NCBI GenBank assembly: GCA_027311485.1
Contig: DAICYU010000228.1
Coordinates: 1 to 6,787 of the forward strand
Direction of reading: 5' to 3'
Source: Acetobacteraceae bacterium
GTDB lineage: Bacteria > Pseudomonadota > Alphaproteobacteria > Acetobacterales > Acetobacteraceae
DNA: 6,787 bases
Shown: positions 1 through 6,126 of the stretch, in pieces
Layout of the letters: every line of letters begins with the position of its first letter
Numbering within the stretch: the first letter of the stretch is position 1
Translations under genes and position numbers: made by a program
The notes under the pieces: model-generated
Told to the model about the DNA's origin: nothing
Database searches by the model: none
Seen by the model: the letters and a program-made list of their open reading frames with translations, nothing else

Positions 1-128
1 GTCCCGACGAGCTGGCCGATCTGCCGGCGGCGCTCACCCCGGACGGCTTTCTGCGGACCCATCCGGGCCTGTGGCCGGACATCGGCGGGATGGACGGGTT
101 TTTCGCTGCGCGGCTGATCCGACCTTGA
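1..128 (+). CDS. rsmB: RsmB, 16S rRNA (cytosine967-C5)-methyltransferase, C-terminal end (partial)
   Basis: Only the last 41 codons are present (reading frame from base 3, stop TGA at 126-128); the 5' part lies outside the window. RsmB uses S-adenosylmethionine to methylate C967 of 16S rRNA in the cytoplasm. The visible tail carries a TPDGFLRTHPGLWPDIGG stretch and then MDGFFAARLIRP. This matches the usual end of the NOL1/NOP2/Sun (NSUN) family, where a G-x-DGFF-x-A-x-L motif closes the catalytic domain; E. coli RsmB ends in a similar DGFFYAKL. The catalytic cysteines are upstream and cannot be checked. Position also fits, since rsmB lies close to rpe and a heparinase-like gene in many alphaproteobacteria (family knowledge). 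Another NSUN methyltransferase is possible from so short a tail, but context favours RsmB. Confidence 0.8.
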   Translation, partial: PDELADLPAALTPDGFLRTHPGLWPDIGGMDGFFAARLIRP

Positions 129-138
129 CGGGTCGGAT
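117..138. terminator. Stem-loop over the rsmB stop, possible bidirectional terminator
   Basis: ATCCGACC (117-124) and GGTCGGAT (131-138) form a perfect 8-bp stem around the 6-base loop TTGACG. It sits over the rsmB stop codon and in the 15-base gap before the stop of the convergent DUF3140 gene. Its symmetry would let it act on both strands. Neither strand has a T-run after the stem, so it is not a canonical intrinsic terminator; it may instead block RNA decay or need a factor. Confidence 0.45.
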
Positions 139-143
139 GGCGG

Positions 144-530
144 TCAATCCGGCGGCTCATCCCGCATCGGATCGTGGCCCAAGTTCATCAGGGACTTGCG
201 CCAACGCGTGTCTTCGACGTCGCCGTCCGGACGTTGTGTCCTGTGGCGGTGCATGTAGCCAACCACCTTGCGCATGTCGCGGTAGTCGGCCTCGGTCAAT
301 GCGGCTGGCTTGCGCGCCTTGATCTCCACGACCCGTTGGCCCATGCCGTGGCCGACCGACTCGGGCTGATCGGGTCCGCTCATTTTCGCGCCATCATGCG
401 TTATGCCGACCGACCGGCTTTCGTCCGAGGCAAACCAATGGCGCATTGCGGCGGGTGTCACATTCACCACCCGGCGAAATTCAACCAAAGTCTCGCGACG
501 CTCCTTCTCGTTCATCGCTGGATTGCTCAT
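144..530 (-). CDS. DUF3140 family protein
   Basis: A 128-residue protein I recognise as DUF3140, a small family of unknown function, sometimes labelled DNA-binding in databases. The family pattern is complete: an N-terminal helix with LVEFRRVVNVTPAAMRHWFA (about 15-34), DESRSVG (36-42), SVGHGMGQRVVEI (58-70), DYRDMRKVVGYMHRH (82-96), and the signature RPDGDVEDTRWRKSLMNLGH (100-119). Length is close to the usual 100-130 residues, and no signal peptide or membrane segment is visible, so it should be cytoplasmic. The ATG at 530 is preferred because AGGAA (541-545 read on the minus strand) lies 10 bases upstream; Met6 is an alternative. The ATG overlaps the stop of the decayed gene upstream (ATGA), so the two were probably translated together. 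It runs opposite to the surrounding genes and converges on rsmB. Biochemical role unknown. Confidence 0.85.
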   Translation of the reverse strand: MSNPAMNEKERRETLVEFRRVVNVTPAAMRHWFASDESRSVGITHDGAKMSGPDQPESVGHGMGQRVVEIKARKPAALTEADYRDMRKVVGYMHRHRTQRPDGDVEDTRWRKSLMNLGHDPMRDEPPD

Positions 531-907
531 GGGTGCCGAGTTCCTGCCTGCAATGCCTTGGCGCGTGCCACTTTGCTCAAGCGCTCTCTGCCCGTTTCTT
601 GTCCGGTTTTGGCCTGTAGTCGGATTGGCTCAGTTTTCCCGGACCTGCTTGGCCAGATAGCGTTCATGTGAATCGCCGCGGAGCTTGCCTTATCTGGTGC
701 GCCACTCCTTGGTGGTCCATGGCACCAAGTGACTCTTAGCGGCTTTCCTGCCCCTGTAACCGCCGATTCGCTTCTTGTATTCCGCAGCCGCGAACTGCGC
801 CTGACGTGCCGACCATTGGCCGGATCTGCCGCCTTTGTCGCTGTGGATGACCTCTGCCTTCACCCTCCCCATAAGTCCGGGTCCGCACGCGGCGCCGTTC
901 CGGGCAT
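527..907 (-). pseudogene. Decayed DUF5872-like gene (frameshifts and internal stops)
   Basis: The remnant starts at ATG 907 behind a perfect GGAGG site and reads MPGTAPRADPDLWG; that frame stops at 862-860. One base appears lost near 866-868. The next frame then gives RVKAEVIHSDKGGRSGQWSA, followed by a QAQFAAAEYKKRIGGYRGRK segment and WTTKEWRTR, ending at TAA 692-690. The same frame continues with ERYLAKQVREN to a TGA at 632-630. A shifted frame then gives LSQSDYRPKPDKKRAESA, and a third gives SKVARAKALQ to a TGA at 529-527. Joined, these pieces follow the order of the small DUF5872-type family as I remember it (KGG, GQWSARKAQ, EYKKRGGGY, WT-x-W, RYLP, KKR), of about 125-130 residues; the span here is 127 codons. 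At least two frameshifts and an in-frame stop argue against a single sequencing error. The family name is from memory; function unknown. Confidence 0.7.
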
Positions 908-912
908 CGTTG

Positions 913-917
913 CCTCC
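913..917 (-). promoter_or_regulatory. Strong ribosome binding site of the decayed gene
   Basis: On the minus strand GGAGG lies five bases before ATG 907 (GGAGGCAACGATG). This is the strongest Shine-Dalgarno match seen before any start in the window. It fixes the original start of the broken gene and shows that its translation signal has outlived its reading frame. Confidence 0.7.
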
Positions 918-1041
918 GTATTGATTGATGCGGCAACGCAAGGCCTGCGCGGCGGTTCGATGCCGGTGTCCCTGCGTGATCAAGCGCGCGTGATATCCGT
1001 CCGAAACAGCAAAGCCGCGGCAATACGGGCCTGTAGAAGGC

Positions 1042-1070
1042 CTGTCACGCGGCTTGCGGCCTTGTATAAG
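1042..1070 (+). promoter_or_regulatory. Putative sigma70-type promoter for rpe
   Basis: CTGTCA (1042-1047, four of six matches to TTGACA) is followed after 17 bases by TATAAG (1065-1070, five of six matches to TATAAT). Transcription would start near 1077, about 20 bases before the rpe ATG. It lies in the roughly 190-base gap between the divergent decayed gene (start 907) and rpe (start 1098), which otherwise shows nothing convincing. Called by eye from consensus and spacing. Confidence 0.4.
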
Positions 1071-1097
1071 GTCCTTCGGCCTGTCTAGAAACATGGT

Positions 1098-1769
1098 ATG
1101 GCTGACTCGACATCCCGGCGTGTGACGATCGCCCCCAGTTTGCTGGCCGCCGATTTCGGCCGGCTGCGGGAGGAGGTTACTGCCATAGAAGCAGCGGGCG
1201 CGGACTGGCTGCATCTCGATATCATGGACGGCCATTTCGTTCCCAACATCAGTTTCGGGCCGACGATACTGGCCGCGCTGCGGAAGCACTCGAACCTGCC
1301 CTTCGATGTGCATCTGATGATCGCCCCGGTCGATTTGTACCTGGATGCATTTATCGACGCAGGCGCCGATCATATCAGCCTGCATCCGGAAGCCGGACCG
1401 CATTTGCATCGTTCATTGCAGCACATCCGCAAGGCCGGCAAGAAGGCTGGCGTGGTGCTCAACCCGGCAACCTCGCCGGATACCGTCTCCTGGGCGCTCG
1501 ATCTGGTGGACATCATACTGGTGATGTCGGTTAACCCTGGCTTTGGCGGTCAATCTTTCCTCACATCGCAACTGCCGAAAATCACCCGGCTGCGGCAGAT
1601 GATCGATGCTGCGGATCATCCGATTGCCCTTGCGGTCGACGGGGGTATCACGATGGCGACCGCTCCTAAGGCCATCGCGGCTGGCGCCGACACCCTCATT
1701 GCCGGCACATCGGTTTTCCGGGCCGCCGATTACGCTGAAGCCATCGCAGCACTGCGCGGGGATGTATGA
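1098..1769 (+). CDS. rpe: Ribulose-phosphate 3-epimerase
   Basis: A 223-residue cytoplasmic TIM-barrel enzyme that interconverts D-ribulose 5-phosphate and D-xylulose 5-phosphate in the pentose phosphate pathway (and the Calvin cycle where present). All family blocks are present: IAPSLLAADFG (11-21), HLDIMDGHFVPNISFGP (39-55), DVHLMI (70-75), LNPATS (121-126), VMSVNPGFGGQSF (142-154), AVDGGI (179-184) and the phosphate-binding end GADTLIAGTSVF (196-207). The metal ligands expected from the human enzyme map to H39, D41, H72 and D181; D41 and D181 are also the acid/base pair. Length is normal. The ATG at 1098 is the first start after an in-frame TAG at 1086-1088; its ribosome binding site is poor (AGAAA at best). 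The stop overlaps the next start (ATGA, 1766-1769), so translation is likely coupled to the heparinase-like gene. Confidence 0.97.
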   Translation: MADSTSRRVTIAPSLLAADFGRLREEVTAIEAAGADWLHLDIMDGHFVPNISFGPTILAALRKHSNLPFDVHLMIAPVDLYLDAFIDAGADHISLHPEAGPHLHRSLQHIRKAGKKAGVVLNPATSPDTVSWALDLVDIILVMSVNPGFGGQSFLTSQLPKITRLRQMIDAADHPIALAVDGGITMATAPKAIAAGADTLIAGTSVFRAADYAEAIAALRGDV

Positions 1770-3376
1770 GCGGTTCCACGCCAACGCGATGGTTGCGTGA
1801 TGCCCGGCGTGCGATGGCTCGCCTGCCCAGCTTGCGCATGGGGCGAATACCGGATGCGCCGGCCTTGTCGGTGCGCGATCCCTGGCCAGGCGATGACGCC
1901 CGCGGTGCCAGGCTTATCAAGGGTGAGCTGGAATTCGGCGGTGCGATCCAACCCCTGCGGCCTGGTACCTGGCAGCAGATCGATGGCTCATCCGTGTTGC
2001 GTGCCGGTGCGCACGGCTTCACCTGGCTGCGCGATCTGCGCGCCCTGGGGTCCGATGCCGCCCGGCTCCGTGCCCGGGCTCTGGTCGCGGACTGGATTGC
2101 TTCGCCACCCTCCGACCCGATCGCCCATCGCCCCGACGTCATTGGTGCACGAATCACCGCGTGGCTTGGTCACTACGACTTCTTTGCCGCCAGTGCCGAC
2201 GATGTGTTTCGCCAGCGGCTCATGAGCCGTCTGGTATCGGATGCACGGGGCCTGTCTGCTGCCTTGCCTGCCGAAGAAATCGACGCCCGCGCGCTGACCG
2301 CGCTGAAAGGCCTGATCGCCGCCGCGGTCGCGCTGCGCGAACATCCCGGCTTTCTGACGCGCGCGCTGCGCTTTCTGCCGCAGGAGATTGCTCGGCAAAT
2401 CCTGCCGGATGGCTGTCACGCCGAACGCAGCCCGGCTGCCCAACTGTCCGCCCTGCAGGACCTGACCGAAATCCGGGCGCTGTTGCAGACATCCCAGACG
2501 CAGCCGCCGCCGGTGCTTGGCCAGGCGATCGACCGAATGGCGCCGGCCTTGCGCATGATGCGGCACCATGACGGTGCGTTGTGTCTGTTCAACGGCAGCA
2601 AGGAAGAAACGCCTACGCTGATCGACCTGGTGCTAACGCAGGCTGGCCGCGGCGGTCGTGGCCCGTCGGCTTTGGCCGAGGGCGGTTTTCATCGCATGCA
2701 GGCTGGCCGCAGCGTGCTGATTGTGGATTGCGGCGCGCCGGCACCAGCGGGCTTGGACCGGTTTGCGCATGCCGGCACGCTTTCTATGGAGCTGTCCGTG
2801 GGGCGCGATCGGCTGGTGGTGAATTGCGGCGCCTTTCCAGCCGGCCCGCCGCAATGGCGGGATGCGTCCCGTGCCACCGCTGCGCACTCCACGCTGATCA
2901 TCGGCGATATCAGCAGCAGCGAGCTGAAGCCCGATGGCCTTGGCAGGCGGCCTGTGGTGGTCGAAGTCAACCGCCAGGAAGCGGCCGGCGCGCATTGGCT
3001 GGATGTGTCGCACGACGGCTGGAAAAAGGTGTTCAACGCGGTACACCGACGTCGCTTGTACATGGCAGAAAGCGGCGAGGACATCCGCGGTGAGGATCTG
3101 ATCGAATCGCCCGAACCGCAGCCTTTCACCCTCCGCTTCCACCTGCACCCCGATGTTCAGGCCAGCCTGCAGCAGGACGGCGCCGCGGTGCTGCTTCGCC
3201 TGCGGTCCGGGGCATTCTGGCGTTTACGGGCGGATGGCGCCCGCCTGACATTGGACGAAAGCATATACCTCGGCGGCGCGGAGCCACGGCGGAGCGAACA
3301 GGTGGTGATGACCGGGTTCGCCGACGGACCGCAGCATGTGAAATGGGCGCTCAGCAAGGTCGAGCGAGCCGGGTGA
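1766..3376 (+). CDS. Heparinase II/III family protein
   Basis: A 536-residue protein of the heparinase II/III-like (alginate-lyase fold) group. Residues about 50-290 are mostly helical and carry LIKGELEFGGAIQPL and HGFTWLRDLRALG, as in alphaproteobacterial members. Residues about 300-525 form the beta-rich C-terminal domain. Its core is GGFHRMQAGRSVLIVDCG (306-323), then HAGTLSMELSVGRDRLVVNCG (335-355) and WRDASRATAAHSTLIIGD (364-381), matching the family pattern H-A-D-x-LS ... D-x-G ... R-x-T-x-AH-N-T. Characterised relatives cut uronic-acid polysaccharides by beta-elimination, but most members beside purH have no proven substrate. The N-terminus is polar and Arg-rich, with no signal peptide, so it may act in the cytoplasm or be exported by another route. 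It overlaps rpe by four bases with GGGG just upstream of its ATG, and is followed by a glycosyltransferase, which suggests work on a cell-surface glycan. Family call firm; activity uncertain. Confidence 0.9.
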   Translation: MSGSTPTRWLRDARRAMARLPSLRMGRIPDAPALSVRDPWPGDDARGARLIKGELEFGGAIQPLRPGTWQQIDGSSVLRAGAHGFTWLRDLRALGSDAARLRARALVADWIASPPSDPIAHRPDVIGARITAWLGHYDFFAASADDVFRQRLMSRLVSDARGLSAALPAEEIDARALTALKGLIAAAVALREHPGFLTRALRFLPQEIARQILPDGCHAERSPAAQLSALQDLTEIRALLQTSQTQPPPVLGQAIDRMAPALRMMRHHDGALCLFNGSKEETPTLIDLVLTQAGRGGRGPSALAEGGFHRMQAGRSVLIVDCGAPAPAGLDRFAHAGTLSMELSVGRDRLVVNCGAFPAGPPQWRDASRATAAHSTLIIGDISSSELKPDGLGRRPVVVEVNRQEAAGAHWLDVSHDGWKKVFNAVHRRRLYMAESGEDIRGEDLIESPEPQPFTLRFHLHPDVQASLQQDGAAVLLRLRSGAFWRLRADGARLTLDESIYLGGAEPRRSEQVVMTGFADGPQHVKWALSKVERAG

Positions 3377-3399
3377 CCGGGCCTGGACCGCTCACCGGC
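3368..3399 (+). other. Imperfect hairpin at the heparinase/glycosyltransferase junction
   Basis: GCCGGGTGA (3368-3376, one extra G bulged) can pair with TCACCGGC (3392-3399) around a 15-base loop. It includes the heparinase-like stop codon and lies 11 bases before the GTG start of the glycosyltransferase, where no Shine-Dalgarno sequence is seen. It has no T-run and so is unlikely to be a terminator. It could mark RNA processing or modulate initiation, or be chance in GC-rich DNA. Confidence 0.25.
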
Positions 3400-3410
3400 A
3401 TACTCTGACC

Positions 3411-4517
3411 GTGAAGATCATCGAAATCACCAATGTCGATTTTTCCCTGCGGCACTTCCTGCTGCCGCTGATGCGCGCCATTCGTGACCGCGGGCATGAG
3501 GTGGTTGGCGCCTGTGCCGAGGGGCCGCTGCTCGCCACGGTCCGCGCCGAAGGGTTCCGTGTTATCCCGGTTCCCTTCATTCGCCGCTTGTCGCCGGTGG
3601 CGCATGTGCGCGCCTTTCGCGCGCTGGTTGCGATTCTGCGGGCGGAAAAGCCCGACATCGTCCATGCCCACATGCCGATCAGCGGTTTTCTCGCTCGCCT
3701 GGCCGCACGCGTCGCCGGAGTGCCGCATATCGCCTATACGTGCCACGGGTTCCTGTTTAATCACGCGGCATCCTCTCCGCCGCGCCGAGCCTTGTCGCTG
3801 TTGATGGAGTGGGTGGCGGCTCGCTACACCGACATATTCCTGACTGTCTCGGAAGCCGAGGCGCGTGATGCACGCCGCCTGCACATCGCCGCGCATGCGC
3901 AGGCCGTTCGCAATGGACGGGATCCGGCCGTGTTCCGTCCTGATCCGGCCGCCCGGGCCCGTATCCGCGCCGAACTCGGTGTTCCAGCTGACCGGGTCGT
4001 GGTCATCGCCGTGTCGCGCCTGGTGTGGCACAAGGGCTATCCGGAACTTGCGCAGGCGATGCGATCGGCGCCCGAAGCAGAGCTTTGGGTTGTCGGTCAA
4101 CGCCTGGACACGGACCGCGGCCCGGACATGGAGGCGGTGCTGCGTGGTGCGGGACTGGGCAGCCGCCTGCGCCTGTTGGGCTATCGCGAGGATATCCCCG
4201 CCTTGCTTGCCGCCGCGGATATCTTTGCGCTGCCAAGCCGGTTTGAGGGTTTGCCGATGTCGGTGATCGAGGCGATGCTGACCGGCCTTCCGGTTGTAGC
4301 CACGTCGGTGCGCGGTCCGGATGAGCAGGTGATCGACGGTGTGACTGGCCTCAAGGCGCCCCCCGGCGATGCCGCTGCCTTGGGTGCCGCGTTGCGCCGT
4401 CTGACCCGCGATCCGGATCTGCGCGCCGCTATGGGGGATGCCGGGCGGGAAAGCGCGCTCGACCGATACGATGAGGCGAAGGTACTTGCGCGGACGCTGG
4501 ACCTACTGGGCCTCTAG
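3411..4517 (+). CDS. Family 4 (GT-B fold) glycosyltransferase
   Basis: A 368-residue glycosyltransferase that should move a sugar from a nucleotide donor to a lipid-linked or glycan acceptor at the cytoplasmic face of the membrane. The N-terminal acceptor domain (about 1-165) begins MKIIEITNVDFSLRHFLLPL and contains DIVHAHMPISGFLARLAA and IAYTCHGFLFN, then the conserved TVSEAEARDA (145-154) and NGRDP (168-172). The C-terminal donor domain (about 185-368) has VSRLVWHKGYPEL (201-213, basic residue K208), LRLLGYREDIPALLAAADIF and the EX7E motif E279-GLPMSVI-E287, typical of GT4 retaining enzymes. TGLPVVAT and an RGPDEQVIDG loop follow. The start is GTG at 3411, chosen because the family begins MKIIEI; no clear ribosome binding site precedes it. 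It lies 34 bases after the heparinase-like gene and 15 before purH, so co-transcription is likely. Donor and acceptor cannot be read from the sequence; a capsule, exopolysaccharide or lipopolysaccharide role is inference. Confidence 0.92.
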   Translation: MKIIEITNVDFSLRHFLLPLMRAIRDRGHEVVGACAEGPLLATVRAEGFRVIPVPFIRRLSPVAHVRAFRALVAILRAEKPDIVHAHMPISGFLARLAARVAGVPHIAYTCHGFLFNHAASSPPRRALSLLMEWVAARYTDIFLTVSEAEARDARRLHIAAHAQAVRNGRDPAVFRPDPAARARIRAELGVPADRVVVIAVSRLVWHKGYPELAQAMRSAPEAELWVVGQRLDTDRGPDMEAVLRGAGLGSRLRLLGYREDIPALLAAADIFALPSRFEGLPMSVIEAMLTGLPVVATSVRGPDEQVIDGVTGLKAPPGDAAALGAALRRLTRDPDLRAAMGDAGRESALDRYDEAKVLARTLDLLGL

Positions 4518-4532
4518 GTCTATCCCGCCGCC

Positions 4533-6107
4533 ATGAGCGACATCGTTTCCATCCGACGTGCCCTGATCTCGGTCTCCGACAAGACGGGCCTTGTGCCATT
4601 CGCCAAAGCACTCGCCGAACGCGGGGTTGAAATCCTGTCCACCGGCGGGTCGGCCCGTGCGCTGCGGGATACCGGCTTGCCGGTTAAGGAGGTTTCGGAT
4701 CATACCGGATTCCCGGAGATCATGGATGGCCGCGTGAAGACCCTTGTGCCCCAGATTCATGGCGGGATCCTGGGCCGCCGTGACGTGGCGGAGCATGTGG
4801 CGCAGATGCAGCAGCACGGCATTGCTCCGATCGACCTGGTGGTCGTGAATCTGTACCCGTTTGAGGCGACGGTGGCCAAAGGCGCTGCCTACGACGACTG
4901 CGTCGAGAACATTGATATCGGCGGTCCGGCACTGATCCGCGCCGCGGCCAAGAACCATGATTTCGTCGCTGTCCTGACCGATCCGGATCAGTATGCCGAC
5001 GTGCTGGCGCAAATAACGGCCTCGGGTGGCACAAGCCTGGCGTTGCGTCGCCGGCTGGCAGGCGAGGCGTATGCCCGTACGGCGGCGTACGACTCGGCGA
5101 TCGCAGCCTGGTTCGCCGGCCAGCGTCAGGAAACATTCCCGCGTCGTCTGGCGGTCGCCGGCAGCTTGCGCCAGACGCTGCGCTACGGTGAGAATCCGCA
5201 TCAGGCGGCCGCGTTCTACGTCACCGGCGACCGTCCGGGCATGGCGACCGCCCAGCAAGTACAGGGCAAGGAGCTGTCCTATAACAACCTGAACGACACG
5301 GATGCGGCGTTTGAGTGCGTGGCCGAGTTCGATGCGCCCACCGTGGTGATCGTCAAGCACGCCAATCCTTGCGGCGTTGCCTCCGCCGACTCGCTCTCTG
5401 ATGCCTGGGATGCGGCCCTGCGCTGCGATCCGGTGTCGGCGTTCGGCGGCATCGTCGCGTTGAACCGGCCGTTGGATGCTGCGGCGGCGGAAAAGATCGC
5501 GACGATCTTCACCGAAGTCATTGTGGCGCCGGATGCCGATGCGGGGGCGAAGGCAATCCTGGCGCGGAAGAAGAACCTGCGGCTGCTGCTGACCGGTGGC
5601 CTGCCTGATCCGGCCGCACCGGGACTGGTGTTCCGCAGTCTCTCGGGCGGCTTCCTGGCGCAAACCCGCGACGGGGGCCGGATCGGGGCAGGGGACATCA
5701 AGGTGGTCACGCAGCGTGCCCCGACGGATGCGGAACTGGCCGACCTGCTGTTCGCCTTCCGCGTCTGCAAGCACGTGAAATCCAACGCCATTGTCTATGC
5801 CAAGGCAGGCGCAACCGTCGGTATCGGCGCCGGGCAAATGAGCCGGGTTGATTCCGCCCGCATTGCAGCGTGGAAGAGCGAGGAGGCCGCCAGGGCCGCT
5901 GGCCTGTCCGACCGGATGACCGAGGGAAGCGTTGTCGCGTCCGATGCGTTTTTCCCGTTTGCCGACGGTCTGGAGGCGGCGATCGCGGCAGGCGCCACGG
6001 CGGTCATTCAACCGGGCGGGTCCATCCGGGATGCGGAGGTGATTGCCGCTGCGGACGCCGCGGGGGTTGCCATGGTATTCACCGGGATGCGGCACTTTCG
6101 GCACTAG
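4533..6107 (+). CDS. purH: Bifunctional AICAR formyltransferase / IMP cyclohydrolase
   Basis: A 524-residue cytoplasmic enzyme for the last two steps of IMP synthesis: formylation of AICAR with 10-formyl-tetrahydrofolate, then ring closure. The MGS-like IMP cyclohydrolase domain (about 1-150) has STGGSARALRDTG (36-48), VSDHTGFPEIMDGRVKTL (54-71), VNLYPFEATV (105-114), NIDIGGPALIRAAAKNH (126-142). Expected catalytic residues are K69, Y108, D128 and K140. The transformylase domain has LRYGENPHQAAAFY (216-229), the catalytic Lys-His pair K275-H276 in IVKHANPCGVA, DPVSAFGGIVALNRPLD (299-315), CKHVKSNAIVYA (412-423), GIGAGQMSRVDS (430-441), SDAFFPFADG (470-479), and the usual end TGMRHFRH. Length is typical. 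One change stands out: KTLVPQ where most homologues have KTLHP (V72 in place of His). It is the last gene of the plus-strand cluster; the Shine-Dalgarno is weak (AGG 14 bases before ATG). No clear terminator follows in the 19 bases before the fliF stop. Confidence 0.98.
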   Translation: MSDIVSIRRALISVSDKTGLVPFAKALAERGVEILSTGGSARALRDTGLPVKEVSDHTGFPEIMDGRVKTLVPQIHGGILGRRDVAEHVAQMQQHGIAPIDLVVVNLYPFEATVAKGAAYDDCVENIDIGGPALIRAAAKNHDFVAVLTDPDQYADVLAQITASGGTSLALRRRLAGEAYARTAAYDSAIAAWFAGQRQETFPRRLAVAGSLRQTLRYGENPHQAAAFYVTGDRPGMATAQQVQGKELSYNNLNDTDAAFECVAEFDAPTVVIVKHANPCGVASADSLSDAWDAALRCDPVSAFGGIVALNRPLDAAAAEKIATIFTEVIVAPDADAGAKAILARKKNLRLLLTGGLPDPAAPGLVFRSLSGGFLAQTRDGGRIGAGDIKVVTQRAPTDAELADLLFAFRVCKHVKSNAIVYAKAGATVGIGAGQMSRVDSARIAAWKSEEAARAAGLSDRMTEGSVVASDAFFPFADGLEAAIAAGATAVIQPGGSIRDAEVIAAADAAGVAMVFTGMRHFRH

Positions 6108-6126
6108 AACGCGCTCGCCATGCCGA

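Noticed and set aside
174..671. A 165-codon plus-strand frame across the DUF3140 gene
   Set aside because: It is antisense to the DUF3140 protein, whose signature motifs are complete; no family character is seen on the plus strand.
1028..1084. Three direct copies of GGCCTGT (1028, 1039, 1078) upstream of rpe
   Set aside because: The unit is only seven bases, spacing is irregular (11 and 39), and GGCC-rich words are common in this DNA. It could be an operator, but nothing else supports that.
690..1409. A 239-codon open minus-strand frame crossing the start of rpe
   Set aside because: Its upstream two thirds are antisense to rpe and show no family character. Only the 690-867 part is meaningful, as the middle segment of the decayed DUF5872-like gene, whose real start is ATG 907 in another frame.
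3351..4100. A 249-codon open minus-strand frame antisense to the glycosyltransferase
   Set aside because: It is a mirror of a well-supported GT4 gene, with atypical composition and no motifs.
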